From Stenopsyche tienmushanensis (taxonomy: Eukaryota; Arthropoda; Insecta; Trichoptera; Stenopsychidae): a stretch of DNA of 64,000 nt. Under the pieces are notes generated by a model, which saw only the letters and a program-made list of their open reading frames with translations, was not told the origin of the DNA and did not search any database. Shown here one piece after another: positions 35,336-47,700 of this stretch (within the stretch, counting starts at the first letter, position 1; each line of letters starts with the position of its first letter). Location of the stretch: positions 682,001-746,000 of the forward strand of contig WACJ01000125.1 in assembly GCA_008973525.1 (NCBI GenBank), written 5' to 3'. A program made the translations under genes and the position numbers.

Positions 35336-37389
35336 TTTATACAAAGTCTTTTTCACAGTACAAAATATCTTATTAAACGTTGTTTAATTGCATACAGTTA
35401 TTAACGGTTAGTACTATTACTAGTATGAATAGATTCATCCTAAATATTAGAAAAAAATAGTTGAAACATTATGTCTGTAGCATTTATCTTATTTGACGGA
35501 GAGGTTTATACAATTAAGAAGAGTGTTTAATTCATGTATTTAAAATGTTATTGAATTTATTATAATTTTAAAATCAAAGGTTTTGATAATCATCTATTAT
35601 TAATACCAAAAATAGCATATCATTCTTATTATGATTTGTATATTTTGATAATACTGCCATTATGGTTATATGTTAGTTATAGTTAATGTGATATTTCTTC
35701 CTTTAACCGATGCAAGATGTATAGATTGACATTTTTAGTCGATTATGTTAAAAGCTTGAAAAATATCATTGACATTTGCATTCCTTAAATGATATTAGTA
35801 ATGCTATTTTAGAAAATAAAAAAGTTTTAATAAGCGCGAAGAGGTTTGAGGGTATACATATATCAAATTATTTTTTAAACTATGTGTTTTGTAATGCAAA
35901 TTCATTTTCCCCTTTGATAAATTTCCATGAAACACAATTCATCTTATTAAACACATACTATATATTGGATATAATAGCACAGCGAATGGCCAATATGTAC
36001 AGATATTACAATGCATCATTGAACATATTCGACGGCTTCACATTTCTCACAGGTTTCTATTTCATTGATCTTCAAGGTCGTTTATTCTTGGAATATTTTT
36101 AAATAAAATCATCGTGTCTAACTGACTATATTATTTTAATTGTTTCTGCATTGAAAATATCTCTTATCTTACGTTGTACAATAACCTAATTAACACTGGT
36201 TTTTCTCGGTTTAGCATAGTATAAGCTGTATAAATATACTAAAATTTTGTTTTAGTATGAATACCAACGTTAAATCTCATTTTTTTTATAAAATATGAAA
36301 GTGATGTAATATAAACTTCTGTGATTCTCTAAATTTTTAGTGGTTATAAGGATTATTTTTAATGTTAACTATATTGAATACCGGAATGAACTTTTTCAAT
36401 GTAATCTAAACAATTTTTATTGAATGATTTTTAATGTTTCATCTTTTTTATATCTGTTGCTTTCCTATATCCGCCATAATTATCTTATATACTTTATCTT
36501 TTTGCTATCTTTGTTGAGTTTGAGCAATCTTTTTACATTTTAATGATACAATGGATCAAGTTTTTATATCATGATTTGATTTGTTTGAAGTTTTTATAAC
36601 ACAATTTTGAGTTTATTTATGCATTCATTTAATTTAATACATAGTGTGAATATGTTATAATTTCGCAGTAAAAAAATGATAATAATAATATAAAGACAAA
36701 CATCCCTTCACTATTGATTTTGGTTTGATTTAAATTTGCTCGTCCATGACATGAGTTTTTGAGGGGGATTGAGTGCGATGGGACATGGTTTGATGGATAT
36801 AGCTTTGTAGAGGCAGCGTGTGAATGGACCCGTGAAGAAAGGGTTAGCCTCTCCATCATTGTTAACCCTTCAGCCTAGGTTGGGCATGCGGTAATTTTGT
36901 TCAACGCACTCGAATGACGCTTTGTTGTGAGTTATGTTATGACATGTATTCCTGGAAATACTTGGTACATTTTCGCTGGAAATGCTTTGCTGTAAGATTG
37001 ATGCTACCCAAAATTTCAGCAAATATTTTGAATTCTAAATGTGGATCATTTGGCTGGATTCAGCAGCTCTTAAAAGTAAATTATCGGATTCTTTATAATA
37101 TTAGGTTATCTCGAAAGAAATCCATTTTTTATTCAACTTAAATCGTACATAATTTTTTATACAAGTCAATATAAAATATATTCCACAAGTTTTCTATCCT
37201 ATTGATATCTGTTCATTATTAGGATTGACTTATAAATATCTTAAGCCCTGATCAAGAAAAACCAACATACAATGTTGAATAAGTTCTTCGGTGGTTTCGG
37301 GATTCGCCATGATTACACTTAATTACAAAATAAGATTTATCGCACAAAAAATAAATCTGGAAAATTATACAATAAAAAAAATTAAGATA
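35336..37389. other. AT-rich; only a weak mariner-like end
   Basis: A 108-codon frame at 35776-36102 has no family resemblance and is probably chance. TTAGGTTATCTCGAAAG at about 37103 resembles a mariner terminal repeat, but no partner end was confirmed. Confidence 0.35.
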
Positions 37390-37452
37390 CAGTAAACTCT
37401 CGATTTTCCGGGTTAATGATGGGGAGGAAGAACACGGATAATCCAAATCTTC
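37390..37452 (+). mobile_element. pogo/Tigger-type terminal repeat fragment
   Basis: CAGTAAACTCTCGATTTTCC, then GGGTTAATG, then CGGATAATCC match the terminal layout of pogo/Tigger elements, preceded by TA. The opposite end was not located with confidence. Confidence 0.42.
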
Positions 37453-38689
37453 AAATTTTTTTTTGCGAAAATAATAGATTTCTTTTGGGAGGACCTAATA
37501 TTTTCTAAAGTTTCAAAAATTCAACACAACCCCTTAATAAATATTTTGTCCCGATTCGATACGATTACACTTTTAGACATCAATTAATATTGAATAATAG
37601 AATTGATCATTCATGTGGAAGTAGCTATAATAATTCATGATAAGCTACCCTATAATCCACCCGGGTTGTTTGGCTATTCGACTACTTACAAGATCGACAT
37701 TTACTTTTAATGGTGTTTTTAAACAATAACGCATATAAAAAGTATATATTAAACTATATTATCATTTAAATGTTTATTTATTATAATATTTTGGGCCAGT
37801 TTGAAGCTGAACTTGATATAAAGGGTTGATGTATATTGAGTTGCATCTTTATCTATTCTATGTAATGTCTAATTACCACTGTATTTATAAATCAAACAAC
37901 AAAATTGAATAATAACAATGCAGAAATTAGATTCCAAAAAATATGGTAGTTCATAAAGCATCTTAATTTGTCTTTAATTCGTGCGGCACAAATTTGTAAT
38001 CTTTCACTTCTTATAACAGTGAGAAATTTTAATAAAAAATTATGCCCAATATATAACCTTCAATGTGTTGTTTCGAGCAATCGAAACGAAGCAGCATTAG
38101 ATTATGTTTAATGTATTTTGATATCAGATTATCATTTTTTGTTTGTCTAAGGGATGAAATAATTCTTTCCCATTTGCAGAATGCTCATTTATCTATCCCG
38201 GAGTTGTGCGTGATCCCCAAAATTTATTATCCCCGATGATTTATACCTCTGGTTGTTTTTCGAAAAAGTTTTTCCAGAACCCATTGTCGGTTTGGTCACA
38301 TGATTCTCTCCTGTTTACCCACTCTCTGTCTGCTGAATATTCAAATGGTGCTAAACGAAGGAGAGCTCGCTCATGTGCGAAGAACATACAATTAAAGTAT
38401 CCGTCTATTATACCCCATGTAACTCGGGGTATTCATTTTTCACTCGGGAAGCGGATTTTAATCACCCTTGAATGGCCACCAAGGCAAATTTGAGTTTGTG
38501 AAATTGCTTCGCCTCTTCGCTTTCCATGGTGGGGTGAATTCAGCCCATTTGACTAAGCAACAACACTATTTTAAAAGGCTTGTAATTCTATTCATAATGG
38601 ACAGCCTCGATTATTCTTGATGAAATGTGATTATTTAATATTCAAATATAACGCCATTTTAAAAGTTTTTCTTTTTCATCACGTGTTCC
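37453..38689. other. Non-coding, nothing recognised
   Basis: I looked on the minus strand at 38180-38690 for the GIY-YIG domain expected downstream of the Penelope RT, and it is not there. Confidence 0.4.
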
Positions 38690-39455
38690 GTTAGTGCCGA
38701 TTTGTAGTCCAATTGCAAAACTGCTTTCTGATGTTTTTTTATCCTGTAGGCGACTTTCGTTTTTCACCCTATCCTTTTTATTGGGCAAGAGACTTCCTAT
38801 CTTCTTTCCCGTCTTAAAGGTATTGTTAATGCCGTGTTTTCAGAGTATACGACTGATGGTATCGGTTGTGCCTTTTACTTAAGGAAGAACGATGTGTTTT
38901 TCTGTATCCGCGGGTGGATCTCGAAGTTTTTTGTTGGTGTTTTTAATGGTTTTCTTAATTTGACTCGGAGAATATCCATTTTTTGCAAGAGCTTGGCTTA
39001 CTTCCTTTATTTCTTCTTCCATGTGGCTGCTGTCTGTCAATCTGAACGCTCTATCTATGAGTGCTTTCATGACAGAGTTGATCTGCCTAGGATGGTGATG
39101 AGGAGGGGCACGAAGATATCTGTTGGTGGGTGTGCTTTTTCTGAAGACTGCGTGACCGAAAGATCCGTCAGGATTTTTTATAACACATATATCCAGAAAT
39201 GGGATTCTGTTGTCTTGTAAATTGTATGTTCTTGTTTCTGGAGTTGAGGAAAGTGAGTAATTTAAGAAGCTCAGCCAGTTCGCGTGGCCAAATAACGAAA
39301 GTCATCCACATATCTCAGCCACATTTTTGGTTTTAGGGGGGCTTCTTCTAGAACTTTTTCCTCAAATCCAGTCATAAATATGTTAGCAATAGCCGAAGAT
39401 AGAGGAGATCCCATTGGTTCACCACTGGTATTTTTATAGAAAGTCATTTTTATAT
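38690..39455 (-). pseudogene. Penelope-like reverse transcriptase fragment
   Basis: Reading down from 39455 on the minus strand gives TSGEPMGSPLSSAIANIFM, then WLRYVDDF (the catalytic YVDD box, about 39302-39313), LNSRNKNIQF, ISGYMC, and an open stretch at 38879-39070 starting MKALIDRAF with HMEEEIKEVSQAL, NGYSPSQI and KHIVLP. The order (RT motifs, DD box, linker with MGSPLS, then the NGY...LP connector) is that of Penelope-like elements. Several frameshifts and stops break it, and both the N-terminal RT motifs and the GIY-YIG endonuclease are missing, so it is dead. Confidence 0.75.
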
Positions 39456-39949
39456 ATGATTTTAATTTTCAAAACGTTTGAAAAAACCGGGCATTCTATC
39501 GCGTTTTTTAAAAGGCAAAATTATAATTGAATTTTTACCTTTGTCCGATATTTCGAACCACCTATCGCGTTCATTATCAATGATTAACTGATAGTTAACT
39601 GATACATATATATACATAAATATATCACATGAAAGGGCGTATATAAGATTTCAATGCAAACGAAACGTTACCTACGGCAGTTAAAGATCCGATGATAAAT
39701 ATAATATTAGATTAGATAAATTAGGTTTCATGTTTGTATAAATATTGCCAGATATCATCTGCATGCAGATAGAGAAAGGTGCGTTAAGGAGAACTTAATG
39801 TTATTGAGCTATAAATATTGGTGATTTGGAAATGTATGATTTCAGAATTGCATTTATATACGTAGTGTTGTATCCCCGACGTACATATGCCTTATTGCGA
39901 ATGCGAAAATGATGAGAAATTAGCCTTTGATCTCTTATTTATTTCTAAA
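39456..39949. other. Non-coding, nothing recognised
   Basis: AT-rich with short TATA runs and no supported feature. Confidence 0.4.
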
Positions 39950-39951
39950 TA

Positions 39952-40200
39952 CAGTGGTGCCTCGGATAACGAACGTCTCGCACAGCGAACGCTGCACACA
40001 GCGAACTTCCTATTCGTTCATTTCATGATTCATATAACGAACTTCGCTTCACACAACGAAGTCGCGATGAACGACTTTGGACAGGTTTTTCATGAAACCA
40101 TCGGCCAAAAAGCGTGTTTTTGCGCGTTTCACATAACGAACTTTTCGCATTACGAACTTGCTCCTGGAACGAATTAAGTTCGTTGTGTGAGGCACCACTG
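39952..40200. mobile_element. Tc1/mariner-pogo type MITE (249 bp), TA target site
   Basis: It starts CAGTGGTGCCTCGGATAACG and ends TGAGGCACCACTG, with TA immediately outside both ends. The first 12 bases invert-match exactly and the similarity continues through AACGAAC. Many internal ACGAAC motifs occur in both orientations. It is non-coding; the short ORF inside is an accident of this composition. Confidence 0.82.
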
Positions 40201-40202
40201 TA

Positions 40203-41609
40203 ATATTAAATATTAATAGATGTGTAAATCGTGGAAATCAATGCTGTTGAAGAACAATCGGAAACTACACAGAATTATTATATTTTTCGTCGTATAACAT
40301 TAGATAGTTTTTTTGTAAATATGTGCGAAATCAGCATTTTCCCATAACTTTGATCGCTTCGGGATTCTTAAATTAGTTATTAGATGGCGTCGTAACTCAA
40401 AGATGCTTCTCCAGTAATTTTCTTTAAATATTATTGCATCGGCTGAGTAGACGTATCGTGAGTCAGTCGGAACTCAGAACACGCCTATATTTGATTTTGA
40501 GGATGAATAATCGTTCTTATCGTATGAATTTCAATCGTCGAATAAACATGTAGGTCGAAGCCCATTGCCTTCGCCAGAGCCTTTTGGTATTCCAGCAACG
40601 TTCGAAAGTATGCGGTTTCATTGATCTCATCAAAGGGTCAAGGACGGCATTGAAACTTTTTTTTATTTACTTTGATAAGTTCAATATTTCCTATATACAA
40701 ATTTTAAGGGCTCCAAATGCCCCAGCTGAGAAAATAAAACTTAAAATTTAAGGCTGTCGTAATACCAAGGGTTTTATCGTCAGTCCTCCCCCTCTTTGTT
40801 TACATTCCACCGACTGAGTTACGCTGTCGTAGCTTTTTTATGCTTTGTTGTCTGAGACGTAATTCCATGAGAAAAAAAATTAAGACGAAATGAAACGAGG
40901 CTTCGTCGTAGAACTTCAGATCTTCATATACAATTAAAATTAAGTACCATGTCGTTAATGAGATGGCGAAAATCGATGAAGCGTCGTTAAGCCCTCGAGC
41001 TACTGTCAATTCATTGCGTTTTAGGGCTTTCATCCCCTATTTATTTGTTATTTTAACGGAGCGGAAAATCATATCGTTTTTATGCTCGAGTCTGAGGGAC
41101 TTAAATATTTATAGAAGACGGAAATACTAGTTATTACAGATCTTGTGACGGTTTTGGGTTCTAAAGCGTACATCTGATTTTTTTTTAAACAATATAAGCG
41201 AACATTTGTCCCTAAATCCATCCGATCTTCAACATATTTTGGCGGAACACATGCTAATGTATTAAAACCCTGTTAAGTCTCAAATGTTGGGCTTGGGAGA
41301 TTTCGACAGGGCGAATGCGATAATGAAGATTAGCTTGAAAGCGGAAAAGCGTTCTGGCAAGATAAAGTATTCAACATGTCAGATTTGTTTCAAATAAGAA
41401 TATCAATGAGATTATTTTTGATTTTTAATTATTGTTAATAAAGTACCTTTCTGCTTAGTGTATTTATTGCTTAATAATACGTAAACGCGAATTTGTTTCG
41501 AGATCGGACGCTCCCACTCCGTGGACGCCACCAAACTCATTCAACAATGCGACAATGCTCATTCAAAAATATACGTCTATTGCGCGAGCATTTGATATTC
41601 GCGCAGTAA
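40203..41609. other. Non-coding, nothing firmly recognised
   Basis: A somewhat less AT-rich patch at 40780-41110 contains a short minus-strand ORF without family resemblance. Confidence 0.35.
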
Positions 41610-41870
41610 AAATGAAATTTCTTAAGCTTTTAAGAAAAGTTGATTTTATGCATTATTTGGGTATTGTATTTGTGTAATATATAATAAAATAGGCTTGCTG
41701 GTGTAGAGATTGCTTTATACTACGTGTAAACAAACACAAATATGTACAGTAGAAGCGGCGCGGTGCATGCGCTTAGTATCTCTGCGATATATTCGACGGA
41801 TACGGAGATATTAAAGACGATTCTCTTTCTCTTTCTAACCAACTGTCGCTTAAAATTTCAGTTTTCATGA
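41610..41870. repeat. Dispersed repeat family B, copy 2
   Basis: It shares TTTTAAGAAAAGTT.ATTTTATGCATT, ATATATAATAAAATAGGC, TATACTACGT.TAAACA and CCAACTGTCGC with copy 3 at 44460-44750, and the right end with copy 1. Confidence 0.65.
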
Positions 41871-41962
41871 CATTTAATTGAATTTACCCTAACGCGCCCA
41901 TAGAAGTTACACTTCGATAAAATGATACATATGCTGTACCATCAGGCATTAATTGATAGAAG

Positions 41963-42010
41963 CATGGTACATATGTCGTGCCATCTATTATTATAGTGCT
42001 AATGTACAGG
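41963..42010. repeat. Short dispersed repeat, also at 43296-43343
   Basis: ATGGTACATATGT.GTG.CATC followed by ATTATAGTG.TAATGTA occurs at both places in the same orientation with about four differences. Family and boundaries unknown. Confidence 0.5.
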
Positions 42011-42189
42011 TTTAAAGTATTTTTGAATATCAAATACACGAAGACTTTATTCTTGCAGATTTAATTATTATGTTATACAAGTAGCATTTATTATTGAATC
42101 GATAATTCATAATTACGATGTGCAGTTTTGAGGTATGATATATAGTAAGGTTGGACGTATTTTTACAGTCACTATGAGCATCGATTTTC

Positions 42190-42485
42190 TTCTCTACTAT
42201 ATTAGAGCTCGTGGGGAGGGGCGTAATGAAAAGAGCAGTTAATGCGCAATAAGTAGTTAATTCTTTTCGTAATAGTTATGTAATGTGAATATGTTTGGCC
42301 GCTTTCGTCGTGTTAAGAGAGAATTGCCGCGGGTGCCTTCTATTTTCTAACATCTACACATGTTTTCCACCAGCCTTTCACCCATTTTCCACCCGGTTTT
42401 CCACCCTCGTGCAGCCTCCGCCGCCCTTCTGCCGCCAGTCAGCCTTGTGAAGGCACCGCGAAAGCATTCACCCGCGTCTTCCGTG
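42190..42485. other. GC-richer patch with TTTTCCACCC repeats
   Basis: Within AT-rich surroundings, 42300-42485 is C-rich and CpG-bearing and repeats CATTTTCCACCC / GTTTTCCACCC (about 42382-42411). No ORF is supported. It could be a promoter, an exon of a non-coding RNA, or a repeat fragment. Confidence 0.3.
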
Positions 42486-44459
42486 CCACGATTTTGGTAA
42501 ATTGCAAAAAAATATAAATAAAACCAATAAAATATATGTGCACTATAAACAACCCTGTGATGATAACCAATTTGAATTTTTTCCTTTGATTTTTTTTTAT
42601 ATTAGTGTTAATTTTTAATGGAAATTCCATGCGCTAAGTAGGGCTGTTCCCTGCTCAACAGGTGTCGGATAAACTTTATTTCCTATTTATTTGTAGTGCG
42701 GTATTTATTGAAGTTTATCCCTGGTTAATAATATTACACGTATAGTAAATACAGAATTGCAGAAATGCAATGATATAAGTCACGTGGTGGTGTATTTAGC
42801 TGTTGATGAAATTTTTTATTCGTATTCTAGATAAGGGTTTAATAAATACACAAAGCTAAAATAAACAATATTTTTATCAAGTAAACCCTTACATATTTTT
42901 TATTCCATAATACCTATATATAATAATCGAAATCTAATGACGGAATATATTTAGTATTGTTTAGTCATGTACATGTAATTGCAGAATAACAACGAGATCA
43001 TTAACATATTGAGATTCGTTCACTCACTGATGTGTTATTTAGTACAGTCAGATCTGGTGGCGAGCTATTGTGAATTTTATTACTATATGTTCTATATATA
43101 TTATTTTGAATAATTGTGCTTAACGTACCTTTATTTTTAATGTGCTATCCTTTTTACATAGCCTGCTCGCTGATATTTAAAATATATTACAATTTATGCA
43201 AGCATATAATGATTGACGAAAAACGTGGCACTGGCTCTGTATCGACAGTAACCATGGCACACGTACATATCGATCGTGTACGGTCTTTCAGGATATGGTA
43301 CATATGTTGTGTCATCCGCTATTATAGTGTTAATGTAATATTTCAATAAAATAGATTTGATATAAATCTTATTTGCGCCGTAAATGAATTATTGAAATTA
43401 CGGACGACAGCACTTTAAAGGCTATTATAGTAAGATCTTCAACTATAATTCTCTTTAACTGCCAAACTTAATTTTAAGTGATGTTAGCATCTGCTTCTAA
43501 TGTTGTTCAAATTTCGTTTGTAATAACAAACTGTGCACTAAAAGCATTGAAGAACGAAATGCGTAGATTGTTTTGTTCCACACAAATTACATTATTTATT
43601 AGCTGTAACTTTTCGTGTGGACTTGCAAAATTGTAGATATATATTTTTTGAAATGTCGGTATTCCCATGAGAATTTCCAACTAGGTCAGTATTGTTAGGT
43701 CGGCATTATGCTAGGCAATATTTTGTGTTTTGTCATTATTAATCCCTTGCGTGCACTCATGCCACTACTTTCAACTGATTAGGGCTTGAAAATTTAATTT
43801 TGTTGATGTTGTACATTTTTTTGAATAAATTACGAGTGAAAATTGAATGGCGATCTTCCAGAAAAGACAAAATTTCGAGTGCAAAACATTTTTGAAATGT
43901 ATGAAAATGATCCTTTCATATTTTCGAAGCGGTATCATAAATAACGACTATAAATTTTCCCCCATTTCCGTTACACTTTTACGACTTTAGCAAAAGCTCA
44001 AAGCTCAAGCCATAGCAGAGACTTGTGCTCAAATCATGCATAAAATATTTGATTTTTTCAAAAGTCTTTAAAGATTTACTCGTGTGTTTCTTCACGCCAG
44101 AAAATTCATTTGAAAACATGACGCTTTATTAGATTAGATTTGATCACATGCATAAATTCACATGGAAATAAATCAACCATGAGTATATTTATTCATCTTT
44201 CATCCGTTCACCTTGCCATAAGTCCTATCTACTATCATGAAATATATATATTTAAATTAATTTATTTTCATTTCTGAGCAAAACTGCGGATACATAGAGA
44301 TTTTCATATTAAACAAATCTCTATATGTAATAACAAGAGATTTAAAAATAAGAGGCATTTTTCGTATTTACAGTTTATCATAGAACTCATATTATGACTA
44401 GCTAAATCCCTGTGTGAATGTTTTTTTAAAATGATTTAATCCCAATGAAAAAATATATG
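42486..44459. other. AT-rich, little recognised
   Basis: It includes the second copy of the short repeat (43296-43343) and a piggyBac-like start TTAATCCCTTGCGTGC (about 43738) with no partner end found. Confidence 0.35.
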
Positions 44460-44750
44460 CGTGAGACTCTCGTGCGGTAGAAGTGAATTTTCTTAGCTTC
44501 TAGGAAAAGTTTATTTTATGCATTGCTTTTTCCATTTGTTAATGGAAATTGTTATCTAAAATTTTAAGCTGTGTTTGTGGAATATATAATAAAATAGGCA
44601 ACCTACTAGTCTAGCGGCTATTTTATACTACGTATAAACACACATACAGCAGAGGTGGTGTGGAGTATGATGTATGCGATGGAGAGAGTACAAACGTTGT
44701 TCCCTCTCTTTCCGACCAACTGTCGCATGGAGTTTCACTTTTCGTGACCT
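44460..44750. repeat. Dispersed repeat family B, copy 3
   Basis: The fullest copy: it begins near CGTGAGACTCTCGTGC and ends ACTTTTCGTGACC, with all blocks listed for copies 1 and 2. Confidence 0.68.
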
Positions 44751-47700
44751 TCAAGCCAATATGCTCTAAGCCAATAAAGATATATGTGTAAGCACTATGT
44801 ATCTTTACTGCAATACATGACTTTATTATCCAAAGTTCGCTATAAAAATAGTAATTAATATATATTGAAAAGTTGCGTGGATAAAATTGCACATCTGCGT
44901 GAAACAGCTGTTAATATATACACATGTAATTCGTCAAACTAAAATCGACATTTTCTGTCTTCCTCTGTATGCATCGCTTCCTTGCCTTCCCCTCGTGTCA
45001 CCTAAGGAGTGGAAAAAGAAATAAAAGTCAACGGATAGCCTTGACCGCAGGAAGAAGTATTCTTTCCGCAGGCTCGTTTGTAATCTCGTGGCTGTAGCCT
45101 CTTTCCGCTAAATAAAAATAGTTGTTGAGATTAATGCATTTGTGTTACCACATGTTGAATTTTGAACCAATTTGAATTTTGTAAGAATACGTTTTTAAAT
45201 AATTGTGCACGATGAATACTGACTGATATTCAACTGTGCTACGTTTTTAGTTGAAGTCGTCGAGTATTCCGATACATTCATTCAATGCTGCCAATACATC
45301 TCGAATAATTTGATGTTGGATCTTCTGAAATCTGCTATTATCTCAGTTAATTTATATTATCGTAATACTAATACGATGATAGTTAAAGCAGAGGCCTAAT
45401 TCTTAGCATTATAAGGATGATTCAATTTTTTTTGAACATATTACGAAAATTTTGAAACGTGTTTTTCCAAGTAAAATATCATGATGTTTCTGTGGCAAAA
45501 ATGTATCGGCTTGTACTGTGATATAGTAGTGTTTTTAATTACAGTTTTATTTGACATTTTTAGATTATTTTTTTAATATATCGTTATGTTTTGCCTCACA
45601 TTGATAATTCATTTGAGGGACGAATATTGACTTTACGATAATCCTTCAATATTCAACGTAATAAGAAAGATTTGCGATAACATCCGAAAAAAGACTATAC
45701 ATTGTCCAATTTTAGTAGTTCCATTTGCAAGAAAATCTAAAGGCATTATTAGAAGACCATAGTCGATGATAGGAAAAGGGTTGGGAGTATTAAAGTACAT
45801 GGTACCATTGGGAAAGGATTTGGAAAATAATGATTTGGAATATCAAATAAAGATGTCCAATCGTTTCCGTAATTGAATTGATGGTTGAATTTTTTCCAAT
45901 TTGTTTTCTTCGCAGCCGCAGGAAATAAAAGAAATAAGGGATGCTTAATCGCCATATAAATTCTCAAAGGAAATCTCATTTTCATGTTTCGTTACACATG
46001 CAAAGGATTAAATTCGGATAATGATCACTTCAAACGAACATTTTCAATCGAAGATCTATTCGCTGTCGTGTCGCTAATGACAATAACTCTTTTTAAAATA
46101 GGCATATGCGCTCTCGATTTAAAGTTACGAATACCTTCGTTATTGTGTATCGTTCAAGTTTTCCCATTATTTAAGGGTTCAATTCCGGCTGCAAAGAGAG
46201 CAGATGGTATTCGAGGCTTTTGTAATGAGAGATTTTTCCTGGCAAGTCGGCCTTCGGGATACACGATAATAAATAGGGTCGTCTGTTTACCCTTACTCCA
46301 GGAGTGCCTGGAGATTTTGTGACACTTCCGATGTTTACATTTTACCGTATACCCAGAATAAACTCGGGAAATGTGGCAAAATCTTTCAACGAGTTTGGCA
46401 TCAATTCCCCAATAAAAAAACGTGCCATAAGACGATTTTCATTCAGACAAATGTAATAACTATCTGATCCTCGTGTTTATGTCTTATTCGGTTCTATTCG
46501 ATGATGTTCAACTGGATAATTGTGATAAGACGAGTCTCACCAGAATAATAAACTTTCCGTTTGTTCAGTCCATTCCTGCTTCGCTATTTCCGTTCTACTT
46601 CCCATTATGTCGTCTGGTTAAAGTCTCCATCCATTCATAGAGAACACTGTTATTATGCTCATATACATCGTTTAAATGCAGCAGAAGTTTTGCGCTTCTG
46701 TTCTTAGATAATGCCACATTGTGCCTATTTACAAACAATCGATACCCTATTTATACATTTTATTTAATGCGAATCAATTTTGCAATATACAAGATTTTCT
46801 ATTTAAAATTCAATTATCACACTGACTGCATCTCACAAACATTGCACACATCTTTATAAATAGCACGCCATCACGTGCATACTGTTAACCATGCATTATA
46901 ACTCCAGCATTTAAAATAAATCATATTGTTTCAAAAATGGCATATAACTGACTAGATGTACAACATTCAGTCAGTTCATCGTTCTGTATATGAATTATTA
47001 AAATAAATTTGAATTGTGTATTCGGACGTATTTTACGACGTATTTGAAAAAAAAAAACTTAATAAACTTATATATTTTACCCGACTATGGCCCAGACTGG
47101 CATCCTTGCAAATACATTTAAATCTATATCAAGTTCGTACGAAATTTCTTTCGAGCTAACATTATGTCATTTTTAACACGCGTTAACAGTCTATAAATAA
47201 GTATTTAAAAAAAATGATCGCATCGATCATTTTTTCATCGGCATATCATCGATCTTTTGCAGGATTTAGAGATTTGTGATTAACTGTGTCAATAACTGAT
47301 AGTATCGTAGGCAAACATTTCAATGTTTATCACTCAAATGATAACATTTTTTTATGTCGTTTAACGTTAAGATTTATGTTGCATGTTGCACTGGGAATAT
47401 AAAAAAATAAACTCGATTTTATTGCATTTAGATGTTGTACCTTTTATTGAATTAAATTTTATATTCGGTTGACTTGAAAAAGTTTCGAGTCTTATTCGTG
47501 CTTTGCAAATTACAGGTCCTATTTCATTCTGTTATCTTTCCTCGATTTTGTCAGAAATACATTTCTTTCCCCAACTTCCAGGGCTTTGAATAACTTTTGT
47601 TAGAGATTAGTTAAGACTTTAAAACAAACGCTTAAGACGATCGATCTGGATGCTTGTATTCTTCTTTTTTATCCAAGGCTTGTGTTAATATTTTTTCATG

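Noticed and set aside
35776..36102. 108-codon ORF as a gene
   Set aside because: AT-driven composition, no family resemblance, no splice or promoter support.
37103..37285. Small mariner element from TTAGGTT to TTGAATAAGTTC
   Set aside because: Both ends look slightly mariner-like but do not form a convincing inverted pair, and no TA duplication is clear.
38834..39220. 128-codon plus-strand ORF
   Set aside because: Antisense shadow of the Penelope-like reverse transcriptase read on the minus strand.
39887..40177. 96-codon ORF
   Set aside because: Most of it lies inside the pogo-type MITE at 39952-40200; its open frame is a by-product of the repeated ACGAAC motifs.
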